A stretch of DNA of 64,000 bases from Domibacillus sp. DTU_2020_1001157_1_SI_ALB_TIR_016 (GTDB lineage Bacteria > Bacillota > Bacilli > Bacillales > Domibacillaceae). Under the pieces are notes generated by a model. That model was not told the DNA's origin. It searched no databases and was given only the letters and a program-made list of their open reading frames with translations. The number at the start of each line of letters is the position of its first letter. Positions within the stretch are counted from its first letter, which is position 1. The position numbers and the translations under genes were made by a program. Shown here piece by piece: positions 1 through 7,288 of the stretch. Where the stretch lies: NCBI RefSeq assembly GCF_032341995.1, contig NZ_CP135439.1:2232001-2296000 (forward strand). The letters run 5' to 3'.

Positions 1-75
1 CGCGATTTGTCCTATTTCAACCGTTAATTCGCGTCCTGCCCAGTCGATGGAAAATGTTCTTTTTCCCTGCTCCAT
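1..75 (-). CDS. pnp: Polynucleotide phosphorylase, N-terminal fragment (cut by window edge)
   Basis: Only the first 25 codons lie in the window. The reading starts at an ATG (73-75) and gives MEQGKRTFSIDWAGRELTVE and onward, the typical start of Bacillus PNPase, the 3'-5' phosphorolytic exoribonuclease. An AGAGGTG ribosome-binding site precedes it. It follows rpsO in the conserved rpsO-pnp order and is separated from it by a terminator hairpin with no room for a separate promoter, so it probably depends on read-through from rpsO. Identification rests on the N-terminus plus gene order. Confidence 0.85.
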   Translation of the reverse strand, partial: MEQGKRTFSIDWAGRELTVEIGQIA

Positions 76-115
76 TTGGTTGCACCTCTCTTTATTTAAA
101 AAAACGTTTTTTTCC

Positions 116-148
116 TAACAAAAAAGCGGGAAAAATCCCGCTTTATCG
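116..148 (-). terminator. Terminator hairpin between rpsO and pnp
   Basis: Just after the rpsO stop codon the minus strand has AAAGCGGG, a short T-rich loop, CCCGCTTT and a T tract. This is a compact intrinsic terminator. Since pnp starts about 40 bases further on, it likely attenuates rather than abolishes transcription into pnp. Confidence 0.8.
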
Positions 149-152
149 TGAA

Positions 153-422
153 TTATCGGCGCAAACCGAGCTTTTGGATCAACTCGCGGTAACGTGCTAC
201 ATCCTTGTTACGAAGGTATGAAAGCAGGTTACGACGGCGGCCGACCATTTTTAGAAGACCGCGACGTGAATGGTGGTCTTTTTTATGTGTACGTAAGTGA
301 TCATTCAACGTGTTGATTTGTTCAGTTAATACAGCGATTTGAACTTCTGGAGACCCAGTGTCGCTTTCGTGTGTTCTGTACTCCTGAATTAGTTCGTTTT
401 TGCGTTCTTGTGTTAATGCCAT
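153..422 (-). CDS. rpsO: 30S ribosomal protein S15
   Basis: 89 residues, the normal length for S15, with the family-typical segments [19 protein letters not shown] and [19 protein letters not shown]15 binds 16S rRNA early in assembly of the 30S platform. The start ATG at 422 has a strong AAGGAGG ribosome-binding site. The gene has its own promoter inside the end of ribF and a leader of about 90 bases. S15 often represses its own translation through its leader, which is a plausible but unproven role here. Confidence 0.97.
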   Translation of the reverse strand: MALTQERKNELIQEYRTHESDTGSPEVQIAVLTEQINTLNDHLRTHKKDHHSRRGLLKMVGRRRNLLSYLRNKDVARYRELIQKLGLRR

Positions 423-519
423 TTGTAATTCCTCCTTTAAATTGATTCATCCCCGTCAGCCGAGCATGCGTTGGAGATTCGCAATGCCAAGCAGCGGTTC
501 AAAATGTCAAGCACTTCTT

Positions 520-548
520 ATTATAAGAAATTTATGCTTCTTCGTCAA
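520..548 (-). promoter_or_regulatory. Predicted sigma-A promoter of rpsO
   Basis: On the minus strand, TTGACG (543-548), a 17-base spacer and a perfect TATAAT (520-525). It lies over the 3' end of ribF, whose stop codon is at 532. The predicted transcript start is near 513, giving an S15 leader of about 90 bases that holds short inverted repeats and ends in the AAGGAGG site. Confidence 0.7.
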
Positions 549-1494
549 GACGTTTGCTGTCGAAGAAATGCACAGCTGCTTTTTTATCCCGTTCAATTTG
601 TGCAGCCAGCTCTTCAATACCGCTAAACTTCTGCTCCCCGCGCAGCCGAATAAACCAGTCCACTTCCACTTCTTCTCCGTAAATATCCCCCGTATACTGA
701 AAAATATGCACTTCGATTGATAAAACCGGCTTGTCCGGACTTTTAAATGTCGGACGGAACCCAACATTGCACACCCCTTCATGCCATTCATTTTTCACAC
801 GGATTTTTACGGCGTATACACCGGTGCGCGGCAGGAAATAATCATCATCGGGTTCGATATTCGCGGTGGGAAAACCCATTTTCCGGCCGCGTTTATCACC
901 GTGAATAACCGTCCCGTGCATCCGGTAAGGGCGGCCGAGTAAATCGGACGCATCGCGTACAAGTCCTTCCGAAAGCAGCTCTCTTATTTTGGTCGAACTT
1001 ACTTTTTCCTCCCCAAATTCAAGCTTATCAACAGATGTAAAAGCAAATGCCCCGCGTGAATGAAACAGTAATGTTTCCATCGTTCCTTTTCCAAGACGGC
1101 CGTATGTATAATCAAAACCGGCCGTCACGTGCTGAACATTTAAACCAATGATATACTGGTCTACAAACTGCTGTGGTTCAAGGGCTGCAAAATCAGACGT
1201 AAATCGGACCACGAACAAATAGTCAATACCGAGATCAGCGATCAAACGCTTTTTTTCCTCAAGAGGAGTAATATAGCGGATATGCTGATGCTTTCTGCCA
1301 AGAACAACAGACGGATGAGGATCAAATGTCATTACGGCACTTTTCCAGCCGTGCTTATCCGCCGTTTTTTTAGCGGCAGAGATTACCTGTTGATGCCCTT
1401 TATGTACCCCGTCAAAAAAACCAAGCGCAAGCGCCATCGGTTCGAATTCTTCTTTTTTATGGCTGTGCGGGTGGCGCAGCATAATAACATCCAT
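532..1494 (-). CDS. ribF: Bifunctional riboflavin kinase / FAD synthetase
   Basis: 320 residues. Converts riboflavin to FMN and FMN to FAD in the cytoplasm. The N-terminal nucleotidyltransferase domain shows GFFDGVHKGHQ and TFDPHPSVVLGR; the C-terminal kinase domain shows GDKRGRKMGFPTANI and the TGVYAV strand. The frame is open to a GTG at 1503, but the ATG at 1494 has a better-placed AGGTG site. The B. subtilis orthologue is called ribC. It sits 22 bases after truB and ahead of rpsO, the usual Bacillus order. No FMN riboswitch precedes it. Confidence 0.95.
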   Translation of the reverse strand: MDVIMLRHPHSHKKEEFEPMALALGFFDGVHKGHQQVISAAKKTADKHGWKSAVMTFDPHPSVVLGRKHQHIRYITPLEEKKRLIADLGIDYLFVVRFTSDFAALEPQQFVDQYIIGLNVQHVTAGFDYTYGRLGKGTMETLLFHSRGAFAFTSVDKLEFGEEKVSSTKIRELLSEGLVRDASDLLGRPYRMHGTVIHGDKRGRKMGFPTANIEPDDDYFLPRTGVYAVKIRVKNEWHEGVCNVGFRPTFKSPDKPVLSIEVHIFQYTGDIYGEEVEVDWFIRLRGEQKFSGIEELAAQIERDKKAAVHFFDSKRLDEEA

Positions 1495-1516
1495 ACATTT
1501 CACACCTGTCTCTCTG

Positions 1517-2410
1517 TCATTGTGGCATCACTTTAACCGGCTTGATCAGCCCTGTTTTTTCCGGATGAACCTGGTAGATGGCCAATAGTTCCCCGTTTAA
1601 ATAAACAGCTGCTTCGGACTCCCCAGCCGGCCACTGGGCAGGCTTCGACAAAACAGCCCCATTCTTTACCTTTACTGCTACTGTATCATTTACGATCCAC
1701 TTCGGCAAATGAGAAACCGCTGTTTCAACCGGCTTTAAGACATCCTCTGGAGCCCGTTCTGCCAGCACAGACAGCGTGACGCAGTCGTCTTCACCGAAGC
1801 CTCCTGAATGAGTACGTACCAGGCGTGACATATGCGCCGGGTAGCCGAGCTTTTCGCCAATCATTACAGCCAAAGTTCGAATATAGGTCCCTTTCCCGCA
1901 AGAAACGCGAATGGAAAAGCGGACTTTTTCATTTTCCTGTTCGATCGGGCTGATTCGCTCAATGCTGTAAATAGAGACGATCCGTGACGGGCGCTCTACC
2001 GTTTGTCCGGCCCGTGCATATTCATATAAACGCCTGCCGTTCACTTTTACAGCCGAGTACATAGGTGGTGTTTGCTCAATTTCACCAGTGAGGCTTTGGA
2101 GCACACTTCCAAGCTCGGCATCCGTAATAGCCCGGTCAATCGGCCTTGACTCCACCACTGCTCCAGACGCATCCTCCGTTTCTGTTGAAAAGCCAATGGT
2201 TACTTCTGCCTCATAGATTTTTCCACTGTCGGTAATATATTCAGCGAGCCTCGTTGCTGTCCCGATACAAAGAGGAAGCACGCCTTCTACATCGGGATCG
2301 AGTGTACCCGTATGGCCTACTTTTTTCGTACGAAGAATTTTACGGGCTTTAAATACACAATCATGTGATGTCATTCCTTTTTCTTTCCATAGCGGCAAAA
2401 TGCCATTCAT
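1517..2410 (-). CDS. truB: tRNA pseudouridine-55 synthase
   Basis: 297 residues. Makes pseudouridine 55 in the T-loop of tRNAs. The N-terminus carries KEKGMTSHDCV and the catalytic-Asp motif GHTGTLDPDVEGVLPL; the C-terminal part has the RTHSGGFGE segment typical of bacterial TruB and a PUA-like tail. Start ATG at 2410 with an AAAAGGAGG site. A strong terminator stands directly upstream, after rbfA, with no clear promoter between, so expression probably relies on read-through. Confidence 0.95.
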   Translation of the reverse strand: MNGILPLWKEKGMTSHDCVFKARKILRTKKVGHTGTLDPDVEGVLPLCIGTATRLAEYITDSGKIYEAEVTIGFSTETEDASGAVVESRPIDRAITDAELGSVLQSLTGEIEQTPPMYSAVKVNGRRLYEYARAGQTVERPSRIVSIYSIERISPIEQENEKVRFSIRVSCGKGTYIRTLAVMIGEKLGYPAHMSRLVRTHSGGFGEDDCVTLSVLAERAPEDVLKPVETAVSHLPKWIVNDTVAVKVKNGAVLSKPAQWPAGESEAAVYLNGELLAIYQVHPEKTGLIKPVKVMPQ

Positions 2411-2431
2411 ATTTCAAGCCTCCTTTTGCTG

Positions 2432-2490
2432 TCAAAAAAAAGCGCCTGATCAAGCAGCCGACATTCCTGCTGCTTCTCAAGGCGCTCTTT
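2432..2490 (-). terminator. Long terminator hairpin between rbfA and truB
   Basis: Two-tier stem on the minus strand: outer arms AGCGCCT and AGGCGCT, inner arms AGCAGC and GCTGCT, then a run of seven or more T. It lies just past the rbfA stop codon and inside what is otherwise one translation operon. Confidence 0.85.
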
Positions 2491-2495
2491 TTGTA

Positions 2496-2846
2496 TTACG
2501 ACGGGTCCGAGTCTCTTAATTCCCGCAGCAGCGTATCGATTTTGTTTCCGTACGCAACTGATTCATCAAACTCAAACATAAGCTCCGGGGTTTTGCGAAG
2601 ACGGATTCGAGTTCCAAGTTCAGAACGGATAAATCCTTTTGCTTTCGCTAATGCCTTCAGTGTACCCTCCCGCTCTTCTTCACCGCCAAGCACCGTAATA
2701 TAAACGGTTGCCTGCTGCAGATCTCCGGTAACCTCTACATCCGTTACGGTTAGAAATCCAATACGGGGATCTTTAACTTTCCGGCTTAAAATTTCCGTCA
2801 GTTCTTTTTTCATTTGTTCCGCCACACGATTAGAACGCATTGACAT
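2496..2846 (-). CDS. rbfA: 30S ribosome-binding factor A
   Basis: 116 residues, close to the usual 117 in Bacillus. A KH-fold protein that binds immature 30S subunits and aids 16S rRNA maturation. Seen: [20 protein letters not shown], then [15 protein letters not shown] and the [10 protein letters not shown] segment. An upstream GTG (2855) is possible, but the ATG at 2846 (MSMRSNRV) matches known RbfA starts and has AAGGAG eight bases away. It follows infB after a short gap; ylxP, which sits between them in B. subtilis, is absent. Confidence 0.95.
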   Translation of the reverse strand: MSMRSNRVAEQMKKELTEILSRKVKDPRIGFLTVTDVEVTGDLQQATVYITVLGGEEEREGTLKALAKAKGFIRSELGTRIRLRKTPELMFEFDESVAYGNKIDTLLRELRDSDPS

Positions 2847-2870
2847 ACTTCTCACTCCTTGGGACGAAGG

Positions 2871-4856
2871 TTACTTACGTTCGATTTCCTGTTCGATAAA
2901 CGCTTCAATAATATCGCCTTCTTTGACATCATTAAAGCCACGAATGGTAATCCCGCACTCATAGCCCTGCGCGACTTCTTTTGCATCATCTTTGAAGCGT
3001 TTCAGCGCATCGACTTCTCCTTCGAAAATAACGATGCCGTCGCGAATCAAGCGGACGCCTGAATCACGTGTGATTTTCCCTTCTGTTACATAGCTTCCCG
3101 CAATTGTACCGATTTTAGACACTTTGAATGTCTGGCGTACTTCCGCTTGTCCGATAATTTTTTCTTCAAATTCCGGATCAAGCATTCCTTTCATCGCAGC
3201 CTCGATTTCTTCGATGACTTTGTAGATAATACGATGCAGGCGTACTTCTACTTCTTCCGCTTCCGCCGTGCGTTTTGCATTCACATCCGGACGCACATTG
3301 AATCCAATAACGATGGCATTTGAAGCAGAAGCCAAAATAATATCTGATTCTGTAATCGCACCGGCACCGGTATGGATGATTTTTACGTTTACGCCTTCTA
3401 CTTCAATTTTTTGAAGAGCAGCCGCTACCGCTTCAACCGATCCTTGTACATCGGCTTTTAAAACGATGTTTAAATCTTTCATTTCCCCTTGTTTCATATG
3501 TTCAAACAGGTTATCAAGGCTGACTTTTGTTTTCTCGCTCCGCTGTGCCAAAAGAGCATCCTGCGCACGGGATTCCCCGATTTGACGTGCTGTTTTCTCG
3601 TCTTCGAATACGACGAATCGATCACCCGCAAGCGGCACTTCATTCAATCCGGTAATTTCAACCGGGGTAGACGGGCCAGCTGTTTTAACACGGCGGCCAA
3701 TGTCGTTTACCATGGCGCGGACACGGCCAAATGTGTTTCCAACAACAATCGGGTCACCGACATTTAACGTACCGTTTTGAACAAGCAATGTTGCTACAGA
3801 ACCGCGGCCTTTATCCAGCTCGGCTTCAATAACTGTACCCATTGCTTTTCGTTTTGGATCTGCTTTTAATTCTTCTACTTCTGCAACAAGAAGAATCATC
3901 TCGAGCAATGTATCAATACCTTCGCCGTGTTTTGCTGAAAGCGGAACGAAGATGGTATCGCCGCCCCATGCTTCAGGAACAAGTCCATGCTCTGTTAATT
4001 CCTGCATCACACGATCCGGATTTGCAGCCGGCTTATCAATTTTGTTTACAGCAACGATAATCGGCACTTCTGCTGCTTTTGCGTGGTTGATGGCTTCAAC
4101 GGTTTGTGGCATAACACCGTCATCGGCTGCCACTACAAGAATGGTAATATCGGTTACTTTCGCACCACGTGCACGCATTGTTGTAAACGCAGCGTGTCCT
4201 GGTGTGTCAAGGAATGTAATCTTTTTGCCGTTTGCTTCAGCTTGGTAGGCACCGATATGCTGCGTAATACCACCAGCTTCGCCTTCTGTTACTTTGGTGT
4301 TACGGATAGAATCCAAAAGTGTCGTTTTCCCGTGGTCAACGTGACCCATAATGGTTACAACAGCCGGACGTTCAACCGCAGTTTCCTGAGAATCTTCTTC
4401 TTCAAAATATGTTTCAAGGTCCGCTTTATCGATTAAAATTTCTTCTTCTACCTCTACGTTAAACTCGCCTGCCACAAGTTCAATAGCATCTTTATCAAGC
4501 TCCTGATTGATCGTTGCCATTACGCCGAGCATAAACAATTTTTTAATGACATCAGATGGTTCAACGTTCATTTTCTTGGCAAGCTCGCCCACTGTTAAAG
4601 AACCGGAGAAAACAATTTTTTCCGGAATTTCTTTCTTTTTCACTGGAATTGGCTGTTTCGGTGCTCCTTTACGCTGTCCACCGGAACGGCCTTTTCCGCG
4701 TGGCCCGCCGTTAATGCCGCGGGAACCCGGTTTTGAACCGCCCTGCTTTTGCTGGCCTGGTCTAGAACCTGTTGGCTTCGGCTTTGCCGGTCCACGGTTT
4801 CCCGCCGGTTTATTCGTAGTTGATTGTTGATTATTCGGTTTATTATTCAAATTCAA
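2871..4856 (-). CDS. infB: Translation initiation factor IF-2, short N-terminus
   Basis: 661 residues. GTPase that brings initiator tRNA to the 30S subunit. A basic, low-complexity Asn/Gly/Lys-rich region (1-75) leads into the second IF2_N domain ([20 protein letters not shown]), then G1 [11 protein letters not shown]3 DTPGHAAF and G4 NKID, and the conserved C-terminal domains ending EQEIERK. B. subtilis IF-2 has 716 residues and begins with an extra small domain (MxKxRVYEYAK type) that is missing here. The frame opens at a TTG (4856) only 31 bases after ylxQ, with an in-frame stop just upstream. AGGAGG is four bases from this TTG and ten from a second TTG at 4850, so the exact start is uncertain. 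Confidence 0.95.
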   Translation of the reverse strand: MNLNNKPNNQQSTTNKPAGNRGPAKPKPTGSRPGQQKQGGSKPGSRGINGGPRGKGRSGGQRKGAPKQPIPVKKKEIPEKIVFSGSLTVGELAKKMNVEPSDVIKKLFMLGVMATINQELDKDAIELVAGEFNVEVEEEILIDKADLETYFEEEDSQETAVERPAVVTIMGHVDHGKTTLLDSIRNTKVTEGEAGGITQHIGAYQAEANGKKITFLDTPGHAAFTTMRARGAKVTDITILVVAADDGVMPQTVEAINHAKAAEVPIIVAVNKIDKPAANPDRVMQELTEHGLVPEAWGGDTIFVPLSAKHGEGIDTLLEMILLVAEVEELKADPKRKAMGTVIEAELDKGRGSVATLLVQNGTLNVGDPIVVGNTFGRVRAMVNDIGRRVKTAGPSTPVEITGLNEVPLAGDRFVVFEDEKTARQIGESRAQDALLAQRSEKTKVSLDNLFEHMKQGEMKDLNIVLKADVQGSVEAVAAALQKIEVEGVNVKIIHTGAGAITESDIILASASNAIVIGFNVRPDVNAKRTAEAEEVEVRLHRIIYKVIEEIEAAMKGMLDPEFEEKIIGQAEVRQTFKVSKIGTIAGSYVTEGKITRDSGVRLIRDGIVIFEGEVDALKRFKDDAKEVAQGYECGITIRGFNDVKEGDIIEAFIEQEIERK

Positions 4857-4887
4857 ACAGCCTCCTTGTCATGACAGATCGCTTCTG

Positions 4888-5196
4888 TCACTCCTCCTCG
4901 ATAAGCGTTTTAAGCTTTTTAGCAAAACCGGTGTCCGTTACCGCCACAACGACACGCGCTTCTTTGCCAATGGCCTGTCCGAGTACTTCGCGATTTTCTA
5001 CGCGGCGCACCGGCACTTTGTAAAAAGCTGCTTTATCCGTTATTTTCTTTTCTGTGTTGCGGGATGCATCTTTCGATAAAAGAACCAGTTTTGCATTCCC
5101 GCGCTGTATTTCTTTTACGGTCAGTTCTTCACCGGTAATCAGCTTGCCGGCCCGGTTGGCAAGACCGAGAAACGAAGCCCATGGATGTACGGCCAT
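4888..5196 (-). CDS. ylxQ: L7Ae/L30e/Gadd45-family RNA-binding protein YlxQ
   Basis: 102 residues. Small K-turn-type RNA-binding protein of the ribosomal L7Ae family. Seen: [17 protein letters not shown] near the N-terminus and the [16 protein letters not shown] stretch near the end. The frame is open further upstream, but the ATG at 5196 follows the rnpM stop codon by one base and gives the normal length, which indicates translational coupling. Always found between ylxR and infB in Bacillus; its exact role is not settled. Confidence 0.92.
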   Translation of the reverse strand: MAVHPWASFLGLANRAGKLITGEELTVKEIQRGNAKLVLLSKDASRNTEKKITDKAAFYKVPVRRVENREVLGQAIGKEARVVVAVTDTGFAKKLKTLIEEE

Positions 5197-5197
5197 C

Positions 5198-5473
5198 TCA
5201 GTCGTTGCCTTTCGCCACAAGCTCAAATAATTCCTCATAAATAGATGGCGGCACTTCCGCACTCAGCTGCCGTGCCAGCACATTTTTCTTTTGAGCCGCT
5301 TCCACCGCTTCTTTCGTCCGGGAAACATAAGTGCCCCGTCCCGATTTTTTGCCGGTTGGGTCAACGGACACTTCGCCTTCCTTCGACCGGACAATGCGAA
5401 TCATTTCTTTTTTAGGTTTCATTTCTCCTGTTGCCGCACACTTTCTAAGCGGCACTTTTTTAGGCATTGGCAT
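5198..5473 (-). CDS. rnpM: YlxR / RnpM, nucleic-acid-binding protein linked to RNase P
   Basis: 91 residues of the YlxR family. Seen: [19 protein letters not shown], the [19 protein letters not shown] signature and a charged C-terminal helix. B. subtilis YlxR (RnpM) has been reported to bind the RNase P RNA and modulate its activity; that role is carried over here by family. ATG at 5473 with GGAGG nine bases away. Fourteen bases separate it from nusA. Confidence 0.92.
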   Translation of the reverse strand: MPMPKKVPLRKCAATGEMKPKKEMIRIVRSKEGEVSVDPTGKKSGRGTYVSRTKEAVEAAQKKNVLARQLSAEVPPSIYEELFELVAKGND

Positions 5474-5487
5474 TGCAGTACGCCTCC

Positions 5488-6624
5488 TTATTCGATTTCT
5501 TCAGAAAAGAAATCTTCAAGGTTGTTGTTCGACGGCTCCGTATCATCTTCATCCTGCTCGGCTGTTTTTCCGCTTGGATAAATGCCTGCTGCCCGAGCGT
5601 CCGTTTCACTTTTGATATCAATTTTCCAGCCGGTTAGTTTCGCTGCAAGACGGGCGTTTTGACCGCGCTTGCCGATAGCCAGTGATAATTGATAATCCGG
5701 TACGATAACGGTTGTTGCTTTGTTTTCCTCTTCCACCATAACCTCAACGACTTTAGCCGGGCTGAGGGCATTAGCCACAAAGACAACCGGATCTTCTGAC
5801 CACTGAACGATATCGATTTTTTCGCCTTTCAGCTCGTTTACGATTGCCTGAACGCGATTGCCTTTCGGACCGACGCAAGCGCCAATCGGATCCACTTCCG
5901 GGTTTTCTGCATGAACAGAAATTTTGGAACGGTCGCCTGCTTCGCGTGATACCGAGCGAATTTCAACAGTGCCGTCAAAAATTTCCGGCACTTCAATTTC
6001 AAACAAGCGCTTCAGAAGTCCTGGATGTGTGCGTGATACATAAATTTGCGGGCCTTTTGTTGTCCGCTCCACTTTTGTAATAAACACTTTGATTCGATCA
6101 TGCGGCTTGTATGTTTCATTCGCCATTTGCTCTGCCTGTGGCAAAAGCGCCTCGATTTTGCCAAGGCTTACATAAATAAAGCGGGCATCCTGGCGCTGTA
6201 CAATACCGGTCATAATATCTTCTTCACGGTCGATAAATTCCGAATAAATAATTCCGCGTTCTGCTTCACGAACACGCTGCGTTACAACTTGCTTTGCTGC
6301 TTGAGCTGCAATTCGGCCAAAATCTTTTGGTGTTACTTCCATTTCGACCACATCGCCAATTTCATAAGAAGGATTGATTTGTACTGCATCAGCCAGCGCA
6401 ATTTCCAAACGGAAGTCGAATACTTCCTCTACTACCTCTTTCCGGGCAAACACACGCATTGAGCCGGCTTCTAAATTCAGCTCCACCCGAACGTTTTGTG
6501 CCTGGTTAAAATTGCGTTTATACGCTGAGACAAGTGCTGCTTCAATTGCTTCAATTAACAAACTGCGCTCAATGCCTTTTTCTTTCTCAAGATAAAGCAA
6601 CGCATCATATAATTCTGAACTCAT
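5488..6624 (-). CDS. nusA: Transcription termination/antitermination factor NusA
   Basis: 378 residues, the short Bacillus form. Binds RNA polymerase and nascent RNA, stimulating pausing and intrinsic termination. An N-terminal polymerase-binding domain (1-130) is followed by S1 (IMTGIVQRQDARFIYVSLG), then KH1 (GACVGPKGNRVQAIVNEL) and KH2 (SLAIGKRGQNARLAAKLTGW), and an acidic tail in place of the C-terminal repeats of enterobacterial NusA. Follows rimP by 42 bases. The leader of this operon holds hairpins through which NusA may limit its own expression. Confidence 0.97.
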   Translation of the reverse strand: MSSELYDALLYLEKEKGIERSLLIEAIEAALVSAYKRNFNQAQNVRVELNLEAGSMRVFARKEVVEEVFDFRLEIALADAVQINPSYEIGDVVEMEVTPKDFGRIAAQAAKQVVTQRVREAERGIIYSEFIDREEDIMTGIVQRQDARFIYVSLGKIEALLPQAEQMANETYKPHDRIKVFITKVERTTKGPQIYVSRTHPGLLKRLFEIEVPEIFDGTVEIRSVSREAGDRSKISVHAENPEVDPIGACVGPKGNRVQAIVNELKGEKIDIVQWSEDPVVFVANALSPAKVVEVMVEEENKATTVIVPDYQLSLAIGKRGQNARLAAKLTGWKIDIKSETDARAAGIYPSGKTAEQDEDDTEPSNNNLEDFFSEEIE

Positions 6625-6666
6625 TGGCCAAAAAGCCTCCTTACATCCATATCTTATTAAATTTTT

Positions 6667-7140
6667 TTAAAATGTGACAGCCAGACGCGCTTTTGCCACT
6701 TTGGAAAGTGGAACCGTCACTTGCTTTTTGCGGGTTTTAACCATATATTCTACAGTCAGCTCGCCATCTGCAAAGGAAAGAAGTGTTCCTTCAAATGTTT
6801 TTTCCCCATCAATTGGCTCATAAAGCTTAATGTTCACATGCCGGCCGACAGCCCGTTCAAAGTCCTGCTCTTTTTTAAGCGGACGCTCTGCCCCTGGTGA
6901 TGAGACTTCAAGGAAATAATTGTCTGGAATCGGGTCCGGGTCGAGTGCATCAAGCTTTTCGCTCAACCGTTCGCTGACCGCTGCGCACTCTTCAATGTCC
7001 ACGCCGTTTTCTTTGTCAATGTAGAGGCGCAAAAACCAGTTTTTCCCCTCTTTTACATACTCTGTTTCAACGAGTTCGAGGTTTAATTCTTCAATGATTG
7101 GTACGGCGATTTGTTCAACCGTTTCGATGATTTTGCTCAT
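6667..7140 (-). CDS. rimP: Ribosome maturation factor RimP (YlxS)
   Basis: 157 residues, the normal family length. Needed for late steps of 30S subunit assembly. Seen: [20 protein letters not shown], the acidic [20 protein letters not shown] segment and [20 protein letters not shown], followed by the C-terminal Sm-like barrel. ATG at 7140 with a GGGAGGAT site. First gene of the rimP-nusA-rnpM-ylxQ-infB group, behind a leader with two hairpins. Confidence 0.96.
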   Translation of the reverse strand: MSKIIETVEQIAVPIIEELNLELVETEYVKEGKNWFLRLYIDKENGVDIEECAAVSERLSEKLDALDPDPIPDNYFLEVSSPGAERPLKKEQDFERAVGRHVNIKLYEPIDGEKTFEGTLLSFADGELTVEYMVKTRKKQVTVPLSKVAKARLAVTF

Positions 7141-7157
7141 TTTTTATCCTCCCGCAT

Positions 7158-7192
7158 GAAAAAATTTGTTTCGGAACATCCCCGCAACAAAC
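7158..7192 (-). terminator. Leader terminator/attenuator just upstream of rimP
   Basis: Minus-strand stem TTTGTT, one mismatch, CGG, a seven-base loop, CCG, AACAAA, then six T. It is AT-rich and weak in its lower half, and it ends about 15 bases before the rimP ribosome-binding site. A weak stem with a good T run is the type reported to need NusA. It lies downstream of the predicted rimP promoter. Confidence 0.6.
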
Positions 7193-7193
7193 A

Positions 7194-7222
7194 CGAAAGA
7201 GTGGGGGCGGCCCACTCTTTCG
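7194..7222 (-). terminator. Strong hairpin in the polC-rimP gap
   Basis: Perfect 12-base-pair stem CGAAAGAGTGGG / CCCACTCTTTCG with a five-base loop. The bases after it (TGTTTGTTG on the minus strand) form only a poor T tract. It may end polC transcripts, act with the second hairpin as a tandem terminator, or fold in the rimP leader. Confidence 0.65.
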
Positions 7223-7252
7223 AAGAGAGTTATCATGCAATTTCCATCTGTA

Positions 7253-7281
7253 AGGATACCATAAATGCACCCTTTTTGCAA
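7253..7281 (-). promoter_or_regulatory. Predicted promoter of the rimP-nusA operon
   Basis: Minus strand: TTGCAA (7276-7281), a 17-base spacer ending in TGG, and TATCCT (7253-7258), so an extended -10 element. It lies directly after the polC stop codon and upstream of both hairpins, implying a transcribed leader of about 105 bases before rimP. Confidence 0.55.
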
Positions 7282-7288
7282 ACGCGCC

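Noticed and set aside
400..720. Plus-strand open frames over ribF and rpsO, and similar frames throughout
   Set aside because: They lie opposite strong conserved genes, have no ribosome-binding sites worth noting and no recognisable domains. No plus-strand gene in the window could be supported.
1495..1516. FMN riboswitch upstream of ribF
   Set aside because: Only 22 bases separate truB and ribF; there is no room for one.
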